Positions 1 through 7,080 of a DNA stretch of 34,985 bases are shown here, piece by piece. The stretch is from assembly GCA_030684475.1 (NCBI GenBank), contig JAUXWB010000059.1, positions 1 to 34,985 of the forward strand, written 5' to 3'. The notes under the pieces are model-generated. The model ran no database searches and was not told the DNA's origin. It saw nothing but the letters and a program-made list of their open reading frames with translations. Position 1 is the first letter of the stretch; each line of letters opens with the position of its first letter. The position numbers were made by a program, and so were the translations under genes. This DNA comes from Reyranella sp. (GTDB taxonomy: Bacteria > Pseudomonadota > Alphaproteobacteria > Reyranellales > Reyranellaceae).

Positions 1-606
1 CATGGCGTCGAACAGCACCGAGAGCGTCCAGTCGAGCTCCTCGCCGCCGCCCGCGAACATGCGGTCGGCCTTGCCGAGCTGGATGCACTCCACGGCATTG
101 CCGATGCAATGCGCCGAGGTCGAGCAGGCCGAGCTGATCGAGTAGCTGAGGCCCTTGATCTTGTAGGCCGTCGCGAGGTTCGCCGAGACGGTGCTCGACA
201 TGGCGCGCGGGACTTGGAACGGGCCGACCCGCTTGGGCCCCTTTTCCTTGGCGATGATCGCCGATTGCACGATGGCACCGGTCGTCGGACCGCCCGAGCC
301 CGCCACCACGCCGGTGCGCTCATTGGAGATTTCGGCCTCGGAGAGGCCTGCGTCGGCGATCGCCTCCTTCATGGCGAGGTAGGCAAAGGCCGCGCCATCG
401 CCCATGAAGCGCATGAGGCGGCGGTCGACCAGCTCCTCGACCTTGAGCTTCAGCGTGCCGGCGACCTGGCTGCGGAAGCCGAGTTCCTTGTACTGTGGGA
501 CGAATTCGATGCCTGACTTGCCGTCCCTCAGGGATTGCGTCACTTCGGCGGCATTGTTGCCGATCGGGGAGACGATCCCGAGGCCGGTGACGACGACGCG
601 TTTCAT
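1..606 (-). CDS. fabB: 3-oxoacyl-ACP synthase I (FabB), C-terminally incomplete
   Basis: Beta-ketoacyl-ACP synthase of type II fatty acid synthesis. With FabA it forms the anaerobic route to unsaturated fatty acids, elongating the cis-3-decenoyl-ACP that FabA makes. The 202 visible codons begin MKRVVVTGLGIVSPIGNNA, the usual FabB/FabF N-terminus, and contain the nucleophile Cys at residue 161 in the motif SSACSTSAHCIG. That is close to the position of the E. coli FabB nucleophile. The reading frame is open to the window edge, so the C-terminal half with the two catalytic His residues is not seen. The ATG at 606 lies one base after the fabA stop, so the two genes are clearly co-transcribed. 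The pairing with fabA and the divergent irr gene is typical of alphaproteobacteria. Confidence 0.96.
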   Translation of the reverse strand, partial: MKRVVVTGLGIVSPIGNNAAEVTQSLRDGKSGIEFVPQYKELGFRSQVAGTLKLKVEELVDRRLMRFMGDGAAFAYLAMKEAIADAGLSEAEISNERTGVVAGSGGPTTGAIVQSAIIAKEKGPKRVGPFQVPRAMSSTVSANLATAYKIKGLSYSISSACSTSAHCIGNAVECIQLGKADRMFAGGGEELDWTLSVLFDAM

Positions 607-607
607 G

Positions 608-1141
608 TCAGCCGGCCGACGCGGCGGGCGCCGCATCCTGGAACAGGCCGACCTTGAGGCCACTGACCTCGTAGACCGGCTTGCCATCGGCGGTCACGAA
701 GCCGTCGGCGATGCCCAGGACCAGCTTGCGCAGAATCACGCGCTTGAGATGCACATGATAGGTGAGCTTGCGCACGGTGGGCACGATCATGCCGGTAAAT
801 TTGACCTCGCCGACGCCCAGCGCCCGGCCACGGCCCGGCGCCTTCATCCAGCCGAGGAAGAAGCCCAGCATCTGCCACAGCGCATCGAGCGGCAGGCACC
901 CTGGCATCACCGGGTCGCCCTTGAAATGGCAGTCGAAGAACCAGAGGTCGGGCTTGATGTCGAACTCCGCCACGATCTCGCCCTTGCCGAAATTGCCGCC
1001 GGTGTCGCTGATCTTCACGATGCGGTCGAGCATGAGCATCGGTGGCAACGGCAATTGCGCGTTTCCGGGCCCGAACAGGTGCCCCTTGGCGCACTCGATC
1101 AGGTCCTCAAACGTATAACTGTGCTTCTTCTCGCTCACCAT
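608..1141 (-). CDS. fabA: 3-hydroxydecanoyl-ACP dehydratase/isomerase (FabA)
   Basis: Cytosolic hot-dog-fold enzyme that dehydrates 3-hydroxydecanoyl-ACP and isomerises trans-2- to cis-3-decenoyl-ACP, the branch point to unsaturated fatty acids. The protein is 177 aa, normal for FabA (about 170). The active-site block is complete: His72 in [13 protein letters not shown] and Asp86 in LPLDALWQ, matching the catalytic His/Asp pair of the family. The chosen ATG at 1141 gives the family N-terminus; a GTG follows immediately as a minor alternative. It is the first gene of the fabA-fabB operon and is divergent from irr, with about 130 bp between them. Confidence 0.97.
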   Translation of the reverse strand: MVSEKKHSYTFEDLIECAKGHLFGPGNAQLPLPPMLMLDRIVKISDTGGNFGKGEIVAEFDIKPDLWFFDCHFKGDPVMPGCLPLDALWQMLGFFLGWMKAPGRGRALGVGEVKFTGMIVPTVRKLTYHVHLKRVILRKLVLGIADGFVTADGKPVYEVSGLKVGLFQDAAPAASAG

Positions 1142-1274
1142 TCACCGCCCGCGGCCGTCGAATACAGGAATGGGCTGCAGAATAGGGATGCCCGCTGCCG
1201 GGTGCAAACCCGCCGAATTGGGCCCATCTGGCCCTTTCCTTGTCCCAATGCAGTCCTTACATATGGGCGCAACA

Positions 1275-1682
1275 ATGCCTGCGACCAGTCCCGATTTTCC
1301 CGCCCGCCTGCGCGCGGCCGGCCTGCGCCCGACCCGGCAGCGGGTGGCGTTGGCGCGCCTGCTGTTCGAAGGCGGTCCTCGTCACGTCACCGCGGAAGGA
1401 CTGCATGTCGAGGTCAAGGCGAGCCGGATGCCGGTGTCGCTGGCCACGGTCTATAATGCATTGAACCAGTTCCGCGATGCAGGGCTGTTGCGCGAGGTCG
1501 TCGTCGCACCGGGGCGGTCCTATTTCGATACCAACACCGGCCATCACCATCATTTCTTCATCGAGCCGGACGGCGAGCTGCACGATTTTCCCTCCGACAA
1601 AGTGACGATCGCGGGTCTGCCGACACCCCCCAAGGGAACGCGCGTGGCGCGGGTCGACGTCATCGTGCGGGTGCGGCGCTAG
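1275..1682 (+). CDS. irr: Irr-type iron response regulator (Fur family)
   Basis: Fur-superfamily repressor/activator that in alphaproteobacteria senses iron through heme and binds ICE operators. The winged-helix part contains the block AAGLRPTRQRVALARLLF (about residues 14-31) and the recognition region PVSLATVYNALNQF (53-66), both strongly Irr-like. A run of four His (residues 90-93) before FFIEPDGEL is the Irr heme-binding HHH motif. The N-terminal GCPWH-type heme regulatory motif of Bradyrhizobium Irr is absent, as in many short Irr proteins. The start is uncertain: ATG codons at 1248, 1263 and 1275 are in frame and none has a clear ribosome site. I chose 1275 because 135 aa matches the short rhizobial Irr proteins. 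A perfect ICE operator lies 29 bp past its stop. Confidence 0.9.
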   Translation: MPATSPDFPARLRAAGLRPTRQRVALARLLFEGGPRHVTAEGLHVEVKASRMPVSLATVYNALNQFRDAGLLREVVVAPGRSYFDTNTGHHHHFFIEPDGELHDFPSDKVTIAGLPTPPKGTRVARVDVIVRVRR

Positions 1683-1710
1683 GCCCTCCTGCTGCGAATC
1701 ACTTGCAGTA

Positions 1711-1727
1711 TTTAGAATAGTTCTAAA
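1711..1727. promoter_or_regulatory. ICE (Irr box) operator
   Basis: The sequence TTTAGAATAGTTCTAAA is a perfect inverted repeat of seven bases around a three-base spacer. It matches the iron-control element known for Irr (TTTAGAA-N3-TTCTAAA). It lies between irr and the rubrerythrin gene, immediately upstream of a likely -35 box at 1732. Its centre is at about -48 relative to the predicted transcription start. An operator upstream of the -35 could mean activation by Irr, while contact with polymerase could also give repression. Direction of control is an inference that the sequence cannot settle. Confidence 0.85.
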
Positions 1728-1731
1728 TTTC

Positions 1732-1760
1732 TTGACGGTGCCGCCGGTGCGCCCTAAATC
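1732..1760 (+). promoter_or_regulatory. Predicted sigma-70-type promoter of the rubrerythrin gene
   Basis: TTGACG at 1732-1737 and TAAATC at 1755-1760 are separated by 17 bp, a good housekeeping-type promoter, placed 4 bp downstream of the ICE operator. Transcription should start near 1767. The leader then carries a GGGAGA ribosome site (1795-1800) before the ATG at 1807. The -10 match is moderate. Confidence 0.6.
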
Positions 1761-1806
1761 CTGAACGTCGATCGGCGGATGGGCCGATCAAAGCGGGAGA
1801 AGCACC

Positions 1807-2226
1807 ATGGCGAATCTCAAGGGATCCAAGACCGAAGACAATCTCAAAGCCGCTTTCGCGGGCGAGAGCCAGGCCAACCGCCGGTATCTCTACTTTGCCC
1901 AGAAGGCCGACGTCGAAGGCTACAACGATGTCGCCGCCGTCTTCCGTTCGACGGCCGAAGGCGAAACCGGCCATGCGCACGGCCATCTCGAGTTCCTCGA
2001 AGCGGTGGGCGATCCGGCCACCGGGCTGCCGATCGGCGCCACCACGTCGAACCTGAAGGCCGCGATCGCCGGCGAGACGCACGAGTACACCGACATGTAC
2101 CCGGGCATGGCGCGCACGGCGCGCGAGGAAGGCATGGCCGAAATCGCCGACTGGTTCGAGACGCTGGCCAAGGCGGAGAAGAGCCATGCCGGCCGCTTCC
2201 AGAAGGCCCTCGACACGATGGCCTAG
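1807..2226 (+). CDS. Rubrerythrin, single-domain form without rubredoxin domain
   Basis: Diiron ferritin-like protein expected to reduce hydrogen peroxide in the cytosol. The 139 aa form the four-helix bundle with two E/ExxH sets: Glu20, Glu53-x-x-His56, Glu90 (Glu93 nearby) and Glu124-x-x-His127. These are the ligands of a rubrerythrin diiron site. Classical rubrerythrins carry a C-terminal FeCys4 rubredoxin domain; this one stops after the bundle and has no Cys, so electrons must come from another protein. The Fe-S protein encoded 82 bp downstream is an obvious candidate, but that is inference. A GGGAGA site sits 6 bp before the ATG. The gene has its own promoter, ICE operator and a strong terminator, so peroxide defence is probably tied to iron status through Irr. 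Confidence 0.94.
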   Translation: MANLKGSKTEDNLKAAFAGESQANRRYLYFAQKADVEGYNDVAAVFRSTAEGETGHAHGHLEFLEAVGDPATGLPIGATTSNLKAAIAGETHEYTDMYPGMARTAREEGMAEIADWFETLAKAEKSHAGRFQKALDTMA

Positions 2227-2243
2227 GCGTCCAGGGCTTTTTC

Positions 2244-2270
2244 AAGGGGACCCCATGCGGGTCCCCTTTT
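2244..2270 (+). terminator. Rho-independent terminator after rubrerythrin
   Basis: AAGGGGACCC (2244-2253) and GGGTCCCCTT (2259-2268) form a perfect 10-bp stem with a five-base loop, running into TTTT. It lies 18 bp after the rubrerythrin stop and 38 bp before the Fe-S protein start. It would make rubrerythrin a largely monocistronic message, with read-through giving the downstream pair. Confidence 0.85.
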
Positions 2271-2307
2271 CGTCTACGCGACCCGCCGGCAGCAAAGCAG
2301 AACGATC

Positions 2308-3666
2308 ATGCGCGAAGGCAGCCTCGACGCCCCCACCCGTCACGCCCTGGATTGGCAGAACCCGTGGTTCTGGGATGAAAAGGCGCTCGAAAAGGAGATG
2401 GAGCGTGTCTTCGACATCTGCCACGGCTGCCGGCGCTGCTTCAATCTCTGCGACTCCTTCCCGCGGCTGTTCGACCTGATCGACAACGGTCCGACCGGCG
2501 AGCTCGATGGTGTCGCAAAGGCCGATTACGCCCAGGTCGAGGAAGCGTGCACGCTCTGCGACATGTGCTTCATGACCAAGTGTCCCTACGTGCCGCCGCA
2601 CGAGTGGGCGCTCGACTTCCCCCATCTCATGCTGCGCCATCGTGCGGTGCAGGCGAACAAGAAGGGCGTTGATTTCATCGACCGCCAGCTCGCCGATACC
2701 GATCGGGCCGGCCGGCTCGGCAGCTTCGTCGCCGGCCCCGCCAACTGGGCCACCGACGAGCACAACACGCTCACGCGCCCGGCGATGGAGCGGATCGCCG
2801 GCATCCACCACGGCGCCCGACTGCCGAAGTATGCGGGCGAGACTTTCGAAATCAGGGCGGCGCGCGAGGGCGTCGTGCTGAACGAGGCGGCGCCGGCCTT
2901 CGGCAAGCGCAAGGCCGTGCTCTATGCCACCTGCTTCGTCAATTTCAACAACACCGGCATCGGCGCGGCGGCCCGCGCGGTCCTGGCCAGGAACGGTGTC
3001 GAGACCGAAGTCGTCCATCCCGCCTGCTGCGGCATGCCGAAGTTCGAACTGGGCGACCTCGAAGGCACGGCTGCCGCAGCGAAGGCGGTGTCGGCGGCGC
3101 TGCTGCCCTGGGTCGACAAGGGCTATGACGTGATCGCGCTCACGCCTTCCTGCGCCCTGATGCTGAAGTTCGAGTGGCCGCTGATGCTGCCCAAGGACCC
3201 CAACGTGGAGCGGCTGTCCCGGGCGACGTTCGACCTGTCGGAGTATGTCGTCGACGTCGCCAAGAAACACGGTCTGGCGCCCGGACTGGAGCCGCTGGAA
3301 GGCGGCGTCAGCATCCATCTTGCCTGCCATGCGCGCGCGCAGAACATGGGCGCCAAGGCCGCCGAGATGTTGCGGCTGGTGCCCAAGACGCGGGTCGCGG
3401 TCATCGAACGCTGCAGCGGTCACGGCGGCATCTGGGGCGCGCGCAAGGAGAACTTCGAGATCGCGGTGAAGGTCGGCCGGCCGGCGGCCCAGGCGGCGTT
3501 GAAGAACGATACCAGCTTCGTCGCCTCCGAATGTCCGCTCGCCGCCGACCATCTGATGCAGGTGATGGAGATGACCGCCGGCGAGGAGAAGCCCAGGCCG
3601 GCGCGCGCCAGCCATCCGATCGAGCTTCTGGCGCGGGCCTACGGACTGGTCGGAGAAGACCAATGA
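2308..3666 (+). CDS. Two-cluster Fe-S protein with CCG domains (GlpC/heterodisulfide-reductase-like)
   Basis: Predicted cytosolic electron-transfer protein or oxidoreductase subunit of 452 aa. The N-terminal part holds two [4Fe-4S] motifs: C38-x2-C41-x2-C44-x3-C48 and C81-x2-C84-x2-C87-x4-C92-P. The C-terminal half contains two CCG-type cysteine domains, one around C209/C240-C241-G and C282, the other around C340, C369-S-G and C409. This is the layout of GlpC, LutA/GlcF and HdrB/D relatives. In the second CCG domain the usual Cys-Cys-Gly is Cys-Ser-Gly. There is no flavin or membrane domain. Its last four bases overlap the start of the DUF3501 gene. The order rubrerythrin, Fe-S protein, DUF3501 recurs in proteobacteria as far as I recall. 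A role as reductant of the rubredoxin-less rubrerythrin is inference. Confidence 0.85.
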   Translation: MREGSLDAPTRHALDWQNPWFWDEKALEKEMERVFDICHGCRRCFNLCDSFPRLFDLIDNGPTGELDGVAKADYAQVEEACTLCDMCFMTKCPYVPPHEWALDFPHLMLRHRAVQANKKGVDFIDRQLADTDRAGRLGSFVAGPANWATDEHNTLTRPAMERIAGIHHGARLPKYAGETFEIRAAREGVVLNEAAPAFGKRKAVLYATCFVNFNNTGIGAAARAVLARNGVETEVVHPACCGMPKFELGDLEGTAAAAKAVSAALLPWVDKGYDVIALTPSCALMLKFEWPLMLPKDPNVERLSRATFDLSEYVVDVAKKHGLAPGLEPLEGGVSIHLACHARAQNMGAKAAEMLRLVPKTRVAVIERCSGHGGIWGARKENFEIAVKVGRPAAQAALKNDTSFVASECPLAADHLMQVMEMTAGEEKPRPARASHPIELLARAYGLVGEDQ

Positions 3667-4253
3667 CCTCACCGCGCATGATCGAGACCGCTGCCATTCT
3701 GCCGCCGGCGGAATATGCGAAGGTGCGCGCCGAACGGCGCCGCCAGATGGCGGAACTCAAGAAAAATCGCCGGCTCGAGGTTGGCCCCTTCGCGACGTTC
3801 TACTTCGAGTCGTATGAGACGATGCTCCACCAGGTGCATGAAATGCTCTTCATCGAGAAGGGCGGTCCGGCGCAGATCCCCGACGAGCTTGCGGCCTACA
3901 ATCCGTTGATCCCGCAGGGCTCCGAGCTGGTCGCAACGATCATGTTCGAGATCGACGATCCGCTGCGTCGCGCCCGCGTTTTGGGATCATTGGGCGGCAT
4001 CGAGGACCATGCCTTCATCCGGATTGGCGCCGATACGATCCGGAGCGTACCGGAAGACGACCAGGAACGCTCGCGCGAGGATGGCAAGGCATCGGCGGTG
4101 CAGTTCGTCCGCTTTGCCTTCACGCCGTCCCAGATCGCCGCCTTTCGCGGCGGCGCCGCCGACGTGGTCGTGGGCTTCGACCACGCCAACTACGGCCACA
4201 TGGCGCTGATGCCGCGCGCGGTCCGGGAGACCCTGGCGCGGGACTTCGCCTGA
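3663..4253 (+). CDS. DUF3501 family protein
   Basis: Protein of unknown function, 196 aa, recognised as DUF3501 from the conserved blocks RRRQMAELKKNRRLEVGPF (about residues 22-40), FESYETMLHQVHEMLFIEKG and the C-terminal FDHANYGHMALM. It has no signal peptide, membrane segment or cysteine-rich motif. The ATG overlaps the stop of the Fe-S gene as ATGA, so the two are translationally coupled. The products probably act together; the family is known mainly from that association. It ends three bases before the convergent TonB-like gene. Confidence 0.85.
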   Translation: MTSPRMIETAAILPPAEYAKVRAERRRQMAELKKNRRLEVGPFATFYFESYETMLHQVHEMLFIEKGGPAQIPDELAAYNPLIPQGSELVATIMFEIDDPLRRARVLGSLGGIEDHAFIRIGADTIRSVPEDDQERSREDGKASAVQFVRFAFTPSQIAAFRGGAADVVVGFDHANYGHMALMPRAVRETLARDFA

Positions 4254-4256
4254 GCC

Positions 4257-5177
4257 CTATCGGCTCCGCGAAAACGTCAAGTCGTAGTGAATCGGCAGTA
4301 TCAGGATCAAGGGGTCGCCGGGCATGTCGCCTGGCACCGGCGGAAACGGCGCTGCCTTTCGTATCGTCTCGAGTTCGGCGGCATCGATCGCGGGCCAGCC
4401 GCTCGACTTGTCGATCCTGACGTCGATCAGCCGGCCATCACGTCCGATCGTCACGCGGGTGACGACGCGGCCCTCCTGCTTGTTGTCGGCGGCGACGCGC
4501 GGATAGCGCCGGTACCGTGAGGTCAGCCGCGCGACCTGATCCAGGTAGGCATTGCGCGCCCGGCCCTTGCCGACCAGCCAATCGGCCGCGTTCGACGGCG
4601 GCGCCGGCATGCTTGCCGAGGAATTTGCCGGCGGATGCACCGGTGCCGGTTGCGGCGGTCGCGGCAGCGGCGCCTGGGACAGCGCGCCCTGCGGCGGCCG
4701 AGGCGTCGAGCGAGGCGGTGGTGGGACGGGCTTTGGCGGAACGGCCTTGGGGAAGTCGCGCGCAGTCGGCGGCGGCGGCTCCTCTGGCGGCGCCAGGGCC
4801 GCTTCGAGACTCGGCAGCGGCGGCGCGGGCTGCGGCGGCGGCTGTTCGGGCTGAGGAGGTTCAGGAGGTTGAGGCTGGACGAGGGCCTGTTGCGGCACCT
4901 CACGGGGTTGTTCTTCCGGGGGTGTCGCCTCGGGCGTCCCGGCTGGCGGCGGCTGCGGAGCAGTCTTGTCGTCGGCCGATTGGGAGGCGGCACCCGCTGG
5001 CGGCGCGCCGGCATCGACCGTGACCATGATGGCGTCCTGGGGCGGTTCAGTGGGCCGGAGCGGCGACGCCCACCACAGCGCCGCAGCCGTCAGGCCATGG
5101 AGCGACAACGCCAGGGCGACTGCCGCCGGCGACATTCGGCTGGATCGCGCATTAAGGACGCTGACGGTGTGGGCCAC
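4257..5177 (-). CDS. TonB-like energy-transducer protein (copy 1)
   Basis: TonB-family protein of 306 aa. One N-terminal transmembrane helix (about residues 17-36) is followed by a long periplasmic proline-rich spacer (about 40-195) and a C-terminal TonB domain with RYPRVAADNKQEGRVVTRV and a Lys-Ser-Ser-Gly strand region. Such proteins, with ExbB/ExbD, carry the proton-motive force to outer-membrane receptors; no exbBD or receptor gene is visible nearby. The start is a GTG at 5177. It is supported because the 14-residue N-terminal extension (MAHTVSVLNARSSRMSP) resembles that of the upstream copy. It lies 63 bp downstream of that paralogue in the same direction. Confidence 0.85.
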   Translation of the reverse strand: MAHTVSVLNARSSRMSPAAVALALSLHGLTAAALWWASPLRPTEPPQDAIMVTVDAGAPPAGAASQSADDKTAPQPPPAGTPEATPPEEQPREVPQQALVQPQPPEPPQPEQPPPQPAPPLPSLEAALAPPEEPPPPTARDFPKAVPPKPVPPPPRSTPRPPQGALSQAPLPRPPQPAPVHPPANSSASMPAPPSNAADWLVGKGRARNAYLDQVARLTSRYRRYPRVAADNKQEGRVVTRVTIGRDGRLIDVRIDKSSGWPAIDAAELETIRKAAPFPPVPGDMPGDPLILILPIHYDLTFSRSR

Positions 5178-5240
5178 AACGGTCTGTTTTACGTTCCGAC
5201 GCGGCTCGCGACCAGTCGATCTGCCCGGCCCGCCTCGCCC

Positions 5241-6341
5241 TCAACCGCTGCGCCTGAAGTGCAGCGGCAGGAGGAAGGTGTGTGGCGCGGGCGTGATGTC
5301 CTGAGGGAGCGGCGGGTACGGCCCGGCTTGGCGAACCAGGTTCAGGGCCGTGTCGTCGAGCGCCTGGACGCCGCTGGGATGAACCAGTGAAACGCTGACC
5401 AGACGACCATCGCGCGCGATCGTCAATCGCATCGTGACGGAGCCTTGCTCGGTGGTCACGTTGCGAACGAACTGCTGATGTTGCGAAAGCCTCTGCGCAA
5501 CCAGCCAGAGATAGTCGTCCTCGGCTTTGCGTTGTCCGTATTGGCTCGCCGGGTTCGTCAGGGGCGAGGGCGCTGGCCGGGCCGCTGCCTGGGAATCGGC
5601 GGGCGCCCGCTGCTGCGGCGCCCGCGACAGGGGCGAGGGCTGGAGATGTGGTGGCGGCGGTGTCTGTGCACGCTGCGGCGGTGGGGCCGGCGGCTTGGGC
5701 GGTGGTGGCTTGGGCGGCGGCGGCTTCGGCGGCGGCGGCGCGACCGTTGGAAAGTCACGCGCGGTGAGCGGTGGCGGCGGCGCTTCCACGGGCGGCAGGA
5801 CCTGCTCCAGCTTGGGTTCTGGCGGTGGCGGTGGTGGAGGAGGTGGCGTGGCGGCCGCCTGCTGCGTCTCCGGCTCCGGCTTCGCTGGTTCCTGCTTGGC
5901 GGGCTCTGCCGTCTGGGTCGGCGTCTCCGGCTCCGGCTTCGCAGGCTCCGGCTTGGCGGGTTCTGCCGTCTGGGTCGGCGTCTCCGGCGGGGTTGGATCG
6001 GGCTGCACCGGCGCTGGTCTGGCGCTGGGGTCGGGCGTCAGAGAGCGCGGCGGCGCCAGGCCCAACCTGGGCGGCGGGCTCGGTTGCTGGTTCGGCACCG
6101 GCGTGGCGGATTGGGCGGCCGGCGGGGCGGCAGACGCCGCCGGGGCCTGCGGCTCTGCCGGTGGCGGAGCGGGCATTTCGACCGTGAACTCGATGGCCCG
6201 CTCGGCGGCCTCGGCCTCGTGCCGGGGCACCTCCCACAGGATAGCCAGCACCAGCAGGGCATGCAGCAGCAACGCCATCGCCGCCGCCACCGGCGACATA
6301 TGGTTGAACTTCGAATAGAGGGCGCTAACTGCGTGGGCCAC
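5241..6341 (-). CDS. TonB-like energy-transducer protein (copy 2)
   Basis: Paralogue of the neighbouring TonB-like protein, 366 aa. It has an N-terminal transmembrane helix (about residues 18-36), a very long proline/alanine/glutamate-rich spacer (about 50-265) and a C-terminal TonB-type domain with QGSVTMRLTIARDGRLVSV. The spacer includes a 19-residue repeat rich in PAKPEPETPTQTAEPAK, encoded by a 57-bp tandem repeat. The GTG start gives the N-terminus MAHAVSALYSKFNHMSP, parallel to copy 1. The gene lies 35 bp downstream of the exported SH3-domain gene, so the three probably form one transcript. The longer spacer may let it span a wider periplasm or reach a different receptor; that is inference. 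Confidence 0.85.
   Translation of the reverse strand: MAHAVSALYSKFNHMSPVAAAMALLLHALLVLAILWEVPRHEAEAAERAIEFTVEMPAPPPAEPQAPAASAAPPAAQSATPVPNQQPSPPPRLGLAPPRSLTPDPSARPAPVQPDPTPPETPTQTAEPAKPEPAKPEPETPTQTAEPAKQEPAKPEPETQQAAATPPPPPPPPPEPKLEQVLPPVEAPPPPLTARDFPTVAPPPPKPPPPKPPPPKPPAPPPQRAQTPPPPHLQPSPLSRAPQQRAPADSQAAARPAPSPLTNPASQYGQRKAEDDYLWLVAQRLSQHQQFVRNVTTEQGSVTMRLTIARDGRLVSVSLVHPSGVQALDDTALNLVRQAGPYPPLPQDITPAPHTFLLPLHFRRSG
5864..5987. repeat. 57-bp in-frame tandem repeat, just over two copies
   Basis: A unit starting GCGTCTCCGGCTCCGGCTTC begins at 5864 and again at 5921, with the start of a third at 5978. The period of 57 bp equals 19 codons, so copy-number change would lengthen or shorten the periplasmic spacer of the TonB-like protein without a frameshift. 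The two full copies differ at a few bases. Confidence 0.85.
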
Positions 6342-6376
6342 AGGAACCCATTTCTACGTGCCGAATGTGGCGACCG

Positions 6377-6919
6377 CTAGTTGATCGGCTCGGACTTATA
6401 GACGCCCCACAGGCCGGTCCGCCGGACCCAGCCACTGGCGCCGGATACTTTGACCCGGCACCAGTCGCCGGCGCAGGAGCGAATCTCGCCCACAACCTCG
6501 GGCTCCAGCTTGGCCACGACTTCAGCCGAGGAAGCCGGCGTCTTGTGGAGCCTGGCCGGCTTCGACGGGATGATGAAGCTGCGCTTGCCGGTCAGCAGGC
6601 TCTGGTGAACCCAGCCGCTGGCGCCCTGCCAATCGCGGATTTTCCGCCAGTTTTCGAACTCGGCGACGATTTCGACGGGCATGGCTTTGCGCTTGAAAAC
6701 CCATTCGATCGGATAACGGGTGCCCGGACCCGTGCGGACATTGACCTCGTCCGACCGCAGGGAGGCGAAACGCGGGATCGGCAGGCCCGATCCCTTGCGC
6801 TGGGTCGATGTCGATTTGCCAGTGGTCTGGGCATTCGCTCCCGACTCGGGCAAGGCCGACAGAAGGGTCACAAATGCGGCAAAGACCAAACAAAGCGAGA
6901 CGGACAGTCGAATTCGCAT
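6377..6919 (-). CDS. Exported protein with two bacterial SH3-like domains
   Basis: Predicted periplasmic protein of 180 aa. An N-terminal signal peptide (about residues 1-30, MRIRLSVSLCLVFAAFVTLL followed by a polar region ending in NAQT) precedes two SH3-like repeats. The first has VNVRTGPGTRYPIEWVFKR and ASGWVHQSLL; the second has KTPASSAEVVAKLEPE and SGWVRRTGLWGVY. Bacterial SH3 domains of this sort usually bind peptidoglycan or envelope partners. It is the first gene of a probable operon with the two TonB-like genes. The upstream sequence has TATATAAC only a few bases before the ATG, so the transcript may be leaderless or nearly so. Confidence 0.85.
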   Translation of the reverse strand: MRIRLSVSLCLVFAAFVTLLSALPESGANAQTTGKSTSTQRKGSGLPIPRFASLRSDEVNVRTGPGTRYPIEWVFKRKAMPVEIVAEFENWRKIRDWQGASGWVHQSLLTGKRSFIIPSKPARLHKTPASSAEVVAKLEPEVVGEIRSCAGDWCRVKVSGASGWVRRTGLWGVYKSEPIN

Positions 6920-7080
6920 TGGGAGTTATATACCTCAAATCTTCACATTCTGCGACAAGCACTTGAAAAAGCGCGCTTTTCTGCCACGTCGAATATCCTG
7001 CCCCCTTGCTGGACAAGGCGCGCGCGGACTTGGTAATCGGGCAGTCGTCTTCTGTCGCGCCAGCCCGGTACCGATCCCAC
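6920..7080. promoter_or_regulatory. Divergent intergenic promoter region with 14-bp palindrome
   Basis: This AT-richer spacer separates the minus-strand SH3 gene from the plus-strand dehydrogenase. It holds a perfect palindrome AAAAGCGCGCTTTT (6967-6980) and, on the minus strand, TATATAAC directly before the SH3 gene start. The palindrome could bind a dimeric regulator of both genes. No known operator consensus is recognised. Confidence 0.4.

Noticed and set aside
1142..1274. ICE box controlling irr or fabA
   Set aside because: No sequence close to TTTAGAA-N3-TTCTAAA is present in this interval.
2242..3672. 476-residue minus-strand open frame
   Set aside because: It is antisense to the Fe-S protein gene, whose cysteine motifs and coupling to DUF3501 establish the true strand.
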